Notes under the pieces: model-generated
The model's input: the letters and a program-made list of their open reading frames with translations, nothing else
Told to the model about the DNA's origin: nothing
Database searches by the model: none
Part shown: one piece after another, positions 9,287 through 18,400 of the stretch
How the letters are laid out: each line of letters starts with the position of its first letter
Numbering within the stretch: the stretch's first letter is position 1
Program-made: the position numbers and the translations under genes
From: Colivivens sp964452915
Lineage (GTDB): Bacteria; Bacteroidota; Bacteroidia; Bacteroidales; Bacteroidaceae
Direction: 5' to 3'
NCBI GenBank assembly: GCA_964452915.1
Contig: CAYVNW010000027.1
Span: 1 to 41,477, forward strand
DNA length: 41,477 nt

Positions 9287-9318
9287 TTGAATTTTACCAA
9301 ATTCTTTTCTTACCTTTG
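9287..9318 (+). promoter_or_regulatory. Promoter of ysxC
   Basis: TTG (9287-9289), a 21-base spacer and TACCTTTG (9311-9318). The expected start near 9324-9325 leaves only about ten bases before the ATG at 9334. This rules out the longer reading frame from 9259, which would begin upstream of the promoter. Confidence 0.8.
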
Positions 9319-9333
9319 TATAAAAATATAGAT

Positions 9334-9939
9334 ATGAAAATAAAAACGGCAAAATTCATCATAAGCAGTCCGAAAGCAGACATGTGTCCAAAGAGTTCAA
9401 TGCCTGAATATGCATTTATAGGTCGCTCTAATGTTGGCAAATCAAGTTTAATCAACATGCTCACAGGTAATAGCAAACTTGCTATGACATCAAGCACACC
9501 TGGAAAGACAATACTTATAAACCATTTTATCATAAATGATTCATGGTATTTGGTAGACTTGCCCGGTTATGGATATGCACTTCGCAGCAAAAAGGAAACC
9601 GAGAAGTTAAGCAAAATGATCAATCATTACATACTTGAACGGGAGCAACTAACTTGTTTATTCCTACTGATTGACATCCGCCATGAACCGAAAAAAAACG
9701 ATCTGCAATTCATCAACTTCCTTGGAGAGAATGCTATACCCTTTGCTTTTGTATTTACAAAAGCAGATAAACTAAGTAAGACGAAGCAACAAGAGAATGT
9801 AAATGTATATTTAGATACTATCGCAGAGCAGTGGGAAGAATTGCCTCCTTATTTTATTACAAGTGCTTCTACCGGTCAAGGCAAAGAAGAATTGTTAGAT
9901 TATATTGATTCAATAACCAAATCAATCCATAGCAAATAA
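9334..9939 (+). CDS. ysxC: Ribosome biogenesis GTP-binding protein YsxC/EngB
   Basis: YsxC (EngB, YihA) is an essential GTPase that assists late assembly of the large ribosomal subunit. From the chosen start the protein has 201 residues. The GTPase motifs are in order: the P-loop GRSNVGKSS, a G2 threonine in SSTPGKT, G3 DLPGYGYA and G4 TKADK. An open frame extends upstream to 9259, but those 25 codons overlap the promoter and have no family match, so the start is set at 9334 (MKIKTAKF). It lies behind nrdG but is transcribed on its own. Convergent with eda across a shared terminator. Confidence 0.96.
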   Translation: MKIKTAKFIISSPKADMCPKSSMPEYAFIGRSNVGKSSLINMLTGNSKLAMTSSTPGKTILINHFIINDSWYLVDLPGYGYALRSKKETEKLSKMINHYILEREQLTCLFLLIDIRHEPKKNDLQFINFLGENAIPFAFVFTKADKLSKTKQQENVNVYLDTIAEQWEELPPYFITSASTGQGKEELLDYIDSITKSIHSK

Positions 9940-10000
9940 AAATAAGATGTGACTAATCTTTATTGACATCAACGCTGCTGCAACATCAGTAAATATACAT

Positions 10001-10037
10001 AAAAACGGAACTCCTTCTTTTGTGGAATTCCGTTTTT
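10001..10037. terminator. Bidirectional terminator between ysxC and eda
   Basis: AACGGAA (10004-10010) pairs with TTCCGTT (10028-10034). An A run on the left and a T run on the right give a U tract in both directions, as expected between two convergent genes. Confidence 0.85.
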
Positions 10038-10095
10038 CTTCTCATCCGTATTTAATGCCATTAAAAACAGATATAAATACTGCAACATCCAAATT

Positions 10096-10761
10096 TTAGC
10101 GGTTGTTCTTTATTAATTCAAGACATTCACGACACTTGTCCGTGATGTATTGCCAGTCTTCAGCCGCTATCTTATCTTTTGGAAACAATTTGCTGCCCAT
10201 TCCTACACAATAAACTCCTGCCTTGAACCAAGCTGTCAAGTTTTCTTCAGTAGGAGCAACTCCACCTGTTACCATTATCTTTGACCACGGCATTGGAGCT
10301 TTCATACCTTTTACAAATGCAGGACCATATACATCACCAGGGAACACCTTAGTCAAATCACAACCCAACTCTTGTGCTTTACCAATTTCGCTTACAGTAC
10401 CGCATCCGGGACAATAAGGGATAAGTCTGCGATTGCAAACAGGTGCAATGTCAGGGTTAAAAAGAGGTCCGACAACAAAACAAGCGCCCAGTTGGATATA
10501 AAGAGCAGCAGTAGGTGCATCAACAACGCTACCCACTCCCATCGCCAGTTCGGGGCATTCTTTAGCCGCATATTTCACACATTCCGCAAACACCTCGTGA
10601 GCAAAGTCTCCGCGGTTAGTGAATTCGAACGCACGTACACCGCCGTCGTAACATGCTTTAATCACCATCTTGGCGACATTGACATCCTTATGGTAGAATA
10701 CAGGCACCATACCTGTTTCTCCTATTTTTGCCATTACAGCCAGTTTATCGAATTTTGCCAT
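10096..10761 (-). CDS. eda: 2-keto-3-deoxy-6-phosphogluconate aldolase (KDPG aldolase)
   Basis: This aldolase splits KDPG into pyruvate and glyceraldehyde 3-phosphate; it belongs to the class I KHG/KDPG family, which forms a Schiff base with a lysine. The 221-residue protein shows the glycine-rich GVGSVVDAPTAALYIQLGACFVVGPLFNP stretch in two parts of the barrel. The phosphate-binding MVTGGVAPTEENL follows, as in the family, with the lysine expected just after the GDVYGPAFVKG region. It starts 11 bases after kdgK, so the two act as a pair: KdgK makes KDPG and Eda cleaves it. This is the lower part of uronate or Entner-Doudoroff metabolism. The upper-pathway genes are not in the window. Confidence 0.94.
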   Translation of the reverse strand: MAKFDKLAVMAKIGETGMVPVFYHKDVNVAKMVIKACYDGGVRAFEFTNRGDFAHEVFAECVKYAAKECPELAMGVGSVVDAPTAALYIQLGACFVVGPLFNPDIAPVCNRRLIPYCPGCGTVSEIGKAQELGCDLTKVFPGDVYGPAFVKGMKAPMPWSKIMVTGGVAPTEENLTAWFKAGVYCVGMGSKLFPKDKIAAEDWQYITDKCRECLELIKNNR

Positions 10762-10772
10762 ATCTAAATTTT

Positions 10773-11795
10773 TTAACGTTGAACACGACCATTTGCGTTT
10801 CCACCTGCAAGCGATTCAACTTCATCAACTGAAACATGATTGAAGTCGCCAGGTATAGTATGCTTTAAAGCACTTGCAGCCACAGCGAATTCCAAAGCCT
10901 CACCTTGTGTAGGCTTTGTCAGCAATCCATGTATAAGTCCACCGGAAAATGAATCGCCTCCACCTACACGGTCGATTATAGGACTTATGTCATATCGTTT
11001 CGACTGATAAAACTCCTTTCCATTATATATAAGAGCTTTCCAACCATTATGGCTCGCACTAAAACTCTCACGCAAAGTGCTAACTACGTATTTGAATCCG
11101 AATTCCTCCATCATCGCCTTGAAAATTCCTTCGTAGCCCGCAGCATCAGTTTTACCGCCTTCCACATCGGCATCCGGTTTGAATCCCAAACAAAGTTCCG
11201 CATCTTCCTCATTACCTATGCATACATCAACATACTGCATTAATGGGCGCATGATTGAGATCGCCTTCTCACTTGTCCAAAGTTTTTTTCTGAAATTAAG
11301 GTCGCAACTGACTGTAACTCCATGTTTTTTAGCGACAATACAAGCTTGTCGCAGACATTCAGCACTTGCATCACTTATAGCAGGTGTTATACCACTCCAA
11401 TGAAACCAGTCAGCGCCTTCGAATATTTTTTCAAAATCGAAATCTTCAGGCTTAGCTTCAGCAATTGCAGAGTGTGCCCTGTCATATATGACCTTGGATG
11501 GTCGCATAGATGCTCCGGTCTCTGCATAGTAAAGTCCGACACGATCTCCTCCACGTGCGATATAATCGGTATGTACACCGAATCGGCGCAATCCGTTCAC
11601 TGCAATCTGTCCTATTTCATGTTTGGGCAGTTTGCTTACAAAGTACGATTCATGACCAAAGTTGGCACAGCTAACAGCCACGTTTGCTTCGCCACCACCT
11701 GGAATTATGCAAAACTTGTCAGCCTGCACAAATCGTGAGTTTCCTTCTGGGCTCAGCCGAAGCATGATTTCACCCATCGTTATAATCTTCGCCAT
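10773..11795 (-). CDS. kdgK: 2-keto-3-deoxygluconate kinase (PfkB family)
   Basis: A ribokinase/PfkB-family sugar kinase that most likely phosphorylates 2-keto-3-deoxygluconate to KDPG. The 340-residue protein has the N-terminal GGGEANVAVSCANFG motif, typical of PfkB signature 1. The C-terminal catalytic motif DRVGGGDSFSGGLIHG contains the general-base aspartate. Substrate assignment rests on the adjacent aldolase gene eda, 11 bases downstream, and on overall resemblance to KdgK; a fructokinase-like role is the alternative. No complete promoter box was found in the 97 bases upstream. Confidence 0.92.
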   Translation of the reverse strand: MAKIITMGEIMLRLSPEGNSRFVQADKFCIIPGGGEANVAVSCANFGHESYFVSKLPKHEIGQIAVNGLRRFGVHTDYIARGGDRVGLYYAETGASMRPSKVIYDRAHSAIAEAKPEDFDFEKIFEGADWFHWSGITPAISDASAECLRQACIVAKKHGVTVSCDLNFRKKLWTSEKAISIMRPLMQYVDVCIGNEEDAELCLGFKPDADVEGGKTDAAGYEGIFKAMMEEFGFKYVVSTLRESFSASHNGWKALIYNGKEFYQSKRYDISPIIDRVGGGDSFSGGLIHGLLTKPTQGEALEFAVAASALKHTIPGDFNHVSVDEVESLAGGNANGRVQR

Positions 11796-11892
11796 AATAA
11801 AAGTTTATTTCATTATTATAAATTAATTCATATCATTATATAATTCATTCTTGCAGGTTGCTTCATCTCTTCAAGTTCCGGAACATACCTCA

Positions 11893-13692
11893 CTATCGTA
11901 TCATTATTTTTTTTACTGATGATTTAGTACGCACAATGTAAATTCCCGATCTGAGCTGATTTCGAATGATTGGCACTCTAATGCCTGTAACATCATAAAT
12001 TTCAAGATCACTATAATCATCAAGTTCTTCCATTATCCCGCCAATGCCAGTAGTATTTTCTTTCGGCATATAATTAAATGATACGTAGCCAGTAGATGTG
12101 TCGTATGCGATATCATACACAGGCTTGTGCATCAACAACGAACCATCGGTGTTACGGTTCCACAATGACATCTGCGGATCGCTGTAGTCTGTTATACTGT
12201 CGACATAATTTACCCCGTATTTGATTGGATAAGTGTCGTAATAAATTGTTAAAGGCGCCCTACCTCTTGATATTCCAAGCGGAATCATTCGCTGGTGGTC
12301 ATTATTGATTGTCTCTGTGCCTATGTCAATGTCACCAGTGGTGTTCACTATGTTCAGATAGAAGAGCGTGTCGTTGTAATCGACATGTATGACAAGCAGT
12401 CCGGAACTCTCTAATCCCTTATCCCATGTTGACGTGCCCACATTGTGTAATGTATAATATTCATTATGGTCTTGATCGTTATAAATTACATATGCCTTGG
12501 CTTCATCAAGCAAAGGTTGCATGTTCTTTACACTATCGTTTTCATGCAATTCTGTGTAATCCAGCCATCCGGCAAAATGGCGTTCCCACGGAGTCCAAGG
12601 TGCAGGGCAATTTCCAAGTATTTCAGCTGAATTATAGTTATAATTGCCACCATCCATCAAGTCCCATTGTCCCATTCCACGATTTCCGTTTGAACCAGTA
12701 TCGTACATGTCAGGTAGTCCCAGGCAATGCGAGAATTCATGACAGAATGTACCTTGCCCCAATTTTGTTGTGCCACTACTTCCATACAGTTCGTTGCTAC
12801 ATGCATAAGTGTCTATAATCATGCCATCGAATTTGAGAGCTCCATCACCATCACTGTAATATTCACGCTGAGCACTCAGCCAATACATATGAGGCCACAG
12901 AGTTCCTCTATTTCCACCTGTTGCAGCTCCATATCCAGCGTACAATACAAATACTTCCTCAACTTCACCATCGTTGTTCCAGTCATATTTTGTCCAATCA
13001 ATATCGTATGAAGAATTAGCTTTCTTGATAGCTTCACAGATAAATTCTCCTGCATGTTCTAAGCCGCTCAAGTCACTTGATGAACTTCTCTGCCCACCAT
13101 AATAAGTTGAATTTTTGCTGACTTTCACCGGTCCGTACACATCAAACGTCAAGTTAAAAAGGCCATCACTCATAGTTGTAAAATAATCGTGCACACTACC
13201 TGGAGAGCCATCAGTATTAAACCCTTCCAAATTGAGCATATTGTTGTAGAATCTGTTTGCTCCGGAAACAAACGATTGGTCAGGAAACTCTGCCAATATA
13301 ACAATAGTTTTTTTTGAGCCTCTGAAACTCTCATAATCGGGTGATACGTCCGTCTCTTCCTGTACAGAATTTACAGCATGGCTCTTTTTAATTTTCGTAT
13401 ATTTATCTCTTCTGATTTTGCCAGCAATATCATTATGCGTCCTGATCCGAACCTTCATTCGAGTCATTAAGGAATCAGAGTCGATATACACGAATGTTCC
13501 ATCAGCGAGCTGGTCAACAGCCCTGTTATCTTCTGTAACGTAATAGTGAGCCCACTCATCACCTTTAAGCATAACCTTCGTTTGAGTGCCGTCAGACATT
13601 GTAACAGTACGCCATATTTTCTCCGGCGTTACTGCCATCATGCCATATACGACAGCGAATAGAATTACGTTCAATAGAATTATTTTTTTCAT
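11893..13692 (-). CDS. Secreted M6-family zinc metalloprotease with C-terminal sorting-like tail
   Basis: This is a predicted exported endopeptidase of the M6 (immune-inhibitor-A-like) family. The 599-residue protein has a signal peptide (1-20) and a pro-region to about 120 whose start (PEKIWRTVTMSDGTQ) is typical of Bacteroidales M6 proteins. The catalytic domain holds the zinc motif H318-E-F-S-H322-C-L-G-L-P-D328 followed by MYD and a later GQWDLMDGG loop. The C-terminus (DVTGIRVPIIRNQLRSGIYIVRTK...) looks like a type IX secretion or related Bacteroidales sorting tail. A complete promoter lies upstream. Substrate is unknown; nutrition from protein or processing of other surface proteins are both possible. 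Confidence 0.9.
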   Translation of the reverse strand: MKKIILLNVILFAVVYGMMAVTPEKIWRTVTMSDGTQTKVMLKGDEWAHYYVTEDNRAVDQLADGTFVYIDSDSLMTRMKVRIRTHNDIAGKIRRDKYTKIKKSHAVNSVQEETDVSPDYESFRGSKKTIVILAEFPDQSFVSGANRFYNNMLNLEGFNTDGSPGSVHDYFTTMSDGLFNLTFDVYGPVKVSKNSTYYGGQRSSSSDLSGLEHAGEFICEAIKKANSSYDIDWTKYDWNNDGEVEEVFVLYAGYGAATGGNRGTLWPHMYWLSAQREYYSDGDGALKFDGMIIDTYACSNELYGSSGTTKLGQGTFCHEFSHCLGLPDMYDTGSNGNRGMGQWDLMDGGNYNYNSAEILGNCPAPWTPWERHFAGWLDYTELHENDSVKNMQPLLDEAKAYVIYNDQDHNEYYTLHNVGTSTWDKGLESSGLLVIHVDYNDTLFYLNIVNTTGDIDIGTETINNDHQRMIPLGISRGRAPLTIYYDTYPIKYGVNYVDSITDYSDPQMSLWNRNTDGSLLMHKPVYDIAYDTSTGYVSFNYMPKENTTGIGGIMEELDDYSDLEIYDVTGIRVPIIRNQLRSGIYIVRTKSSVKKIMIR

Positions 13693-13732
13693 ACATTGGT
13701 CTTTTATCTATCATTTCTAAACAGAACAATTG

Positions 13733-13762
13733 CAAAGGTAGCACAAAGCGGGCACATAACAA
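13733..13762 (-). promoter_or_regulatory. Promoter of the M6 protease gene
   Basis: On the minus strand TACCTTTG (13740-13733) stands 19 bases after TTG (13762-13760). The TTG touches the arm of the inverted repeat at 13763-13810, so read-through from the upstream gene and this promoter share the same bases. Confidence 0.8.
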
Positions 13763-13810
13763 AATGAATTGAAAGATTTTGTGTGCTTTCACATTTTCTT
13801 TCAATTCATT
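13763..13810 (-). terminator. Terminator after the aldo/keto reductase gene
   Basis: A perfect 14-bp inverted repeat, AATGAATTGAAAGA (13763-13776) and its complement (13797-13810), surrounds a 20-base loop. On the minus strand the stem is followed by TTTGTTATG. It is A/T-rich with a poor U tract, so termination may be partial. Confidence 0.6.
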
Positions 13811-13838
13811 ATGCACAATTTGATGTCTTTTTGAAGAA

Positions 13839-15221
13839 TTATTCTTTGTTTATTAATTCCACTATGCGGGCCATCTGATTTGGGATGCGGATGCTTTGCG
13901 GACACTTAGGCAGACACTGTTCACAATCCTGGCATTGCGTAGCCCATTCGCTTTCCTTCAGTGTATCTTTATACCCTTTTACAAAATCGACGAGACGTGC
14001 ATAAAAATTTTCTGTTCCTTTTTCAGGGAACGTTTTCTCGTTCACAGTCTTGTTGTAATATGCAAAATTACCAGGGATATTCACACCAAACGGACAAGGC
14101 ATGCAATATTGGCACCCTGTACAAGGAATTACAGGGATACCAGACATTCCGTCGGAAATTTGAGTCATCAAATCGTATTCTTTTGTTGTCATAGGTTCGA
14201 GAGGAGAAAAAGTCTCGATGTTTTCTTTCAGCACTTCCATAGTTGTCATGCCACTTAACGTAGTAAGAATATTGCTGTGCGTACCAACCCATCGAAAAGC
14301 CCAATTTGCATCAGAAGCATCAGGCCGTTCTTTTTTCATCATCTCTGAATATTCTTGAGGAACTCTTGCAAGTCTGCCTCCCAAAAGAGGTTCCATAACA
14401 ACGTTTTGTATACCAAGTTTCTCACATTTATTATAAAGGTATTCAGCATCTGCATCACTTTTCCTTCCGCTATTTGCATGGCGCCAATCTATATAGTTCA
14501 TTTCAATTTGCACGAAAGTAAAGCCATACTTATCATTATTGTCGAGCAACCAATCGAATACCTTGACATCGCCATGATAACTAAATCCCAAGTTACGTAT
14601 CAGTCCTTTATCACGCTGTTTACAAAGCCAGTCCAACAATCCGTTGTCAATGAAGCGTGCGTTGAGTTGCTCCATTCCTCCTCCACCTACAGCATGAAGC
14701 AGGTAATAGTCAATATAGTCTACTTGCAAGTTCTTCAATGAATCCTCAAACATCTTCTTGCCGGCCTCAAACGAGTGGTCCATCATGTTCGACATTTTGG
14801 TTGCAATATAAAACGACTTGCGAGGATGGCGTTTCAATGCAATTCCTGTGCTCTTTTCCGACTGTCCGCCTCCATATACAGGAGCTGTGTCAAAATAATT
14901 CAATCCGTGCGCTATTGCATAATCAACCTCCTCATTTACCATATCTTGGTCAATCTGTCTATCTTTTTGAGGCAAGCGCATCATACCATAACCCAGTAGT
15001 GACACTTTGTCGTTGGTATGATGGTTTACGCGGTACGTCATTGAACCTGGATCTGCTTGCAGGACACGCCTTTTATGTGTTTTTTTGTCATAGATCTCAG
15101 CATATGAGCTTAAAGGCCCCATTCCCCATAAGGCAGCAGCTGATACAGAAGCCACACCAAGACGTTTCAGAAACTCACGTCTTGACATACCCTTTTCTTC
15201 GTTTTTTTCTTCATTAGCCAT
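13839..15221 (-). CDS. Tat-signal aldo/keto reductase with two C-terminal 4Fe-4S motifs
   Basis: A predicted exported NAD(P)H-linked oxidoreductase with added iron-sulfur centres; the natural substrate is unknown. The 460-residue protein starts with a twin-arginine signal (MSRREFLKRLG, second Met at residue 12) and a hydrophobic stretch. The aldo/keto reductase barrel shows the catalytic set D111, Y116, K142 and H176. After it come CxxCxxCxxCP (C367, C370, C373, C376) and CxxCxxCxxxCP (C430, C433, C436, C440), as in bacterial-type ferredoxins. An alternative start at the second Met (15188) would leave a cleaner Tat signal. It has its own promoter and terminator. I infer a redox role in the periplasm, not a defined pathway. 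Confidence 0.9.
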   Translation of the reverse strand: MANEEKNEEKGMSRREFLKRLGVASVSAAALWGMGPLSSYAEIYDKKTHKRRVLQADPGSMTYRVNHHTNDKVSLLGYGMMRLPQKDRQIDQDMVNEEVDYAIAHGLNYFDTAPVYGGGQSEKSTGIALKRHPRKSFYIATKMSNMMDHSFEAGKKMFEDSLKNLQVDYIDYYLLHAVGGGGMEQLNARFIDNGLLDWLCKQRDKGLIRNLGFSYHGDVKVFDWLLDNNDKYGFTFVQIEMNYIDWRHANSGRKSDADAEYLYNKCEKLGIQNVVMEPLLGGRLARVPQEYSEMMKKERPDASDANWAFRWVGTHSNILTTLSGMTTMEVLKENIETFSPLEPMTTKEYDLMTQISDGMSGIPVIPCTGCQYCMPCPFGVNIPGNFAYYNKTVNEKTFPEKGTENFYARLVDFVKGYKDTLKESEWATQCQDCEQCLPKCPQSIRIPNQMARIVELINKE

Positions 15222-15308
15222 AGTTATATCCTTTTATTTATATCGTCTCTTTTTCCTTTCGTATTGTGGTCTGTTCTACATTTTTATAACACAATTTGAA
15301 ATCAATGG

Positions 15309-15339
15309 CAAATATAGAAAAAATTTTTGTCATACACAA
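15309..15339 (-). promoter_or_regulatory. Promoter of the aldo/keto reductase gene
   Basis: On the minus strand TTG (15339-15337), 20 bases, then TATATTTG (15316-15309). Transcription should start near 15302, about 80 bases before the coding start. Confidence 0.7.
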
Positions 15340-15403
15340 TACTTTGATAAACTTTATTCTTCTTTCTGAAATTAAGACTTTGCACATGTGGGAAATAGTA
15401 AAA

Positions 15404-15434
15404 GGTGTACCATAAAATTAATTTACGATACACC
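15404..15434 (-). terminator. Terminator of the large phosphatase gene
   Basis: On the minus strand GGTGTATCGTAAA pairs with TTTATGGTACACC with one mismatch around a five-base loop, and TTTTACT follows. It lies about 40 bases after the stop codon. Confidence 0.75.
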
Positions 15435-15471
15435 CCTATAAACAGTTACGCTATAATTGTCAGTTATGCCA

Positions 15472-18400
15472 TTATCTTACATATACTTTTTTACCATCAA
15501 CAATATTCAAGCCTTTCTGCAAACCTGAAAGTTTCTGTCCGTTTAAATTGTATATACCTTGATTAACAGACGTTTTCTCTTCCGGCTTATTGGAAATCTC
15601 TTCAATGGCCGTCGGAGTATCTTCCACTTCATGCAGCATGATAGTACGGAACTCTTCAACTTCATCTGTAGTAATGCCTACTGTATTGGTCCAGTAGTTT
15701 TCGAACTTGTCACGAAGCGTTGTTCCATCAAGAGCCTGTATGACTGCTATGCGTTCTTGTATTGCACTCTTGCTACGGTTACCTGCCGGAGCTGCGAACG
15801 AAGTGAACTCATATTCATGATACATGTCGTTGAGCGTGAATCCAAGCAGTCCTTGGAGCAGGAATGCAAAGAATCCTGTACGGTCTGCTCCAAATACGCA
15901 ATGGAAATAGACTCCCTTGCCTTCGCGTATGTGACTCAGCAAGAAGCGGAACTCTTCTTTCAATCTGTTTTGTGTAGCTGCTACACTCAAATCTGAAGCA
16001 AGATAGTCATTTGCTCCAGCAAAGTAGTAATCCTCACCAAGAGTAAATCCAAAGCCAGACTTACCGGTTTCACGGTCTTGATCGTAAGTGTCCTTCCAAC
16101 GTAAGTCAATCTCCGCTCCGATGCCAAGTTTTTTCAATCTCTCCGTATCACCTTTGACAGAAGGGTGATAGCCGTTGACCTCACCACCGCGATAAATAAG
16201 TCCGTAGTTGGTCACACGTCCGTCTTGCATGGTCCATCCACCAAAGTCACGTATGTTGTATATACTTGGTGCATAAATTGAACGGAATGGACCTTCTACT
16301 TTGAAGTCACCTTTTGATACAGTTTGTCCATTCGATTCAACAACATAATAATAATGTGTACCAGGTACAAGGTTTTGTATGTAGCATATTGGAACTGCCC
16401 CAATTACCTCCGATGTGTCAGCATCGGCAAGACTCTCGTCTGTACTATACTTCACAATGGCTCCTGCAGCAAGTGATTCCGGAATCGGAATCCCTATTGC
16501 ATGAGGAAGGTCACGACGTGTCGGTATCGGCTTGTTATAGTTGGCGACAACAGATGAAGACGACTCTGTATAAGTCTCAGTAAGGAACTGACGGACTTGA
16601 TAGTTCTCTATGTTAGCCACGAAACTCATGTTGTTGAGGTCAAGCTTCTCTATTGTCGTATAATAAGCTGCGCCATATGTCTTTGCATCGATACCATTTG
16701 AACGCCAACTGAATGTCCGATAATAAGGGAACAAGGTACCACCATCCCAAAGCACTGGTTGCGTGTCGGCAGTTGAAGTTTTAAGTACTGTTGGTCCGAC
16801 AATAATGCTGTCCACCGTTTCATCAACCTCAACATAACAAGGTACTCCTGCACGTACATTTTCAACAGGATATATGATTGCAGTGCGAGTTGAAGGCGAA
16901 AGCGAGCCTATTTCATACACAGCCTTGAACTTATCTCCAGGGATATCGAACGGTACGCAAAGAGGGTTCTGTGTACCTGCGGTAAGTTTCTTCTTGAGGA
17001 CGGCCGAAACTGGTGTATCTTCAGACATCTTGTAGATACTGCCAGATACGAGTGTAACAGTATCACGCTCGCCATAATAGAGCCGGAAGTTGTCGACGAT
17101 TGTCCAAGTGGATGTATACGATGATGCATCGAGTCCTACTCCTATAGTTATGTCACCTTCATCAGCCACGTCTGCTTCTATATAAGTCCAGAACACGCCA
17201 GGATTTAATGTCTCATTTACTTTCGACATCATCAAAGGGAATCCACGGCCATCGATTGTAGCTCCGACATCTTCAGTACGTGATATGCAGGCTGAAGCAA
17301 GTGTATATTGTCCGTCATCAAAGATACTTTTCATCTTCACCGACTTGTCGTTTAACAGCAAAGAAAGGTTCACTGTTTCATTTCCATGCTCATAATCGTA
17401 TTGGGCTTGTTTCCACTCCTTGCTGCGATAGAAACCTTGAACTTTAAGCGTGTATTTACCAGCTGGCATACTGGCAAGAACTTGGGTCAGTTTATCTGCT
17501 GAACTCGATGTCGACTCCAGTACACCAATACTCTTATAACTGAACGAGCCATTCTCCTGTGTCCACCCACTTGCATCGGATGTGAAGTCCGGATTCTTAA
17601 TGAGTCCCGTTATATCAAATTGGCCAGATTCTGTCGTTCCACTCTTCATCAAAGATTTCAAAGCATCAAATACAGTTTCTTGTGCAGCGACGATCTCTGC
17701 TTTATCAGTAGTTGAAGCAAGTTTTGCGACAGCCGTCTTATAAACCTCATCAAATGCAGCATGATCTGTTGCCTGTTCTGCAATAGTCTTGTAAGCAGCA
17801 ACAGCTGCATTAGCAATTTCAAGCACGTCATCGTCTTCTTCGGTTGTGTCGTTGCTGACGTATGTCAAACGGAAGTTGTCATAACCGGCATAAGTAACAG
17901 AATTATCAGAATCATTATTCTTTATGCCGATTGTAAGTCTTCCGTCTCCCTTGACGACACAAAGCAACTCATTCTCATAGAGCCCTGCAGAAAAAGCGAG
18001 TGAGAATGCTGTTGAGTTGTTTGGCACGTAGATATTCGAGCCATTGAGACTGTATGTGCTCCAGCTGCCGCTCGACTGTGCAGTAGTCAGATAATCCTCA
18101 ACGATGAGTGGTACTTTCTTCTGTACTCCGTTGGCATAAAGATATGTTTCGTTGACAAGTTCTTTACCAGCCTGATAATCCGACCATGTATTATCGTTGC
18201 TTGCAGGACGACTGAATGCTTGTGCCTGCAGTTTGTATGTTCCAGGAATCAAGCCTTCGATTGTCTGATGAACATCGAATCCGGTTCCGTAACAAGTAAT
18301 AACATAGTTGCTTGAGAGTCCTTTCTTCGCTCCTGCTCCGAAGTCGCCTTCCCATCCGGTTGTACCTTCGTCGAATTGTGGATTCACAATTTTGCCGGTC

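Noticed and set aside
9259..9333. Longer start of ysxC giving 25 extra residues
   Set aside because: The region contains the ysxC promoter itself (9287-9318), so the extra codons cannot be on the main transcript; the family start fits 9334.
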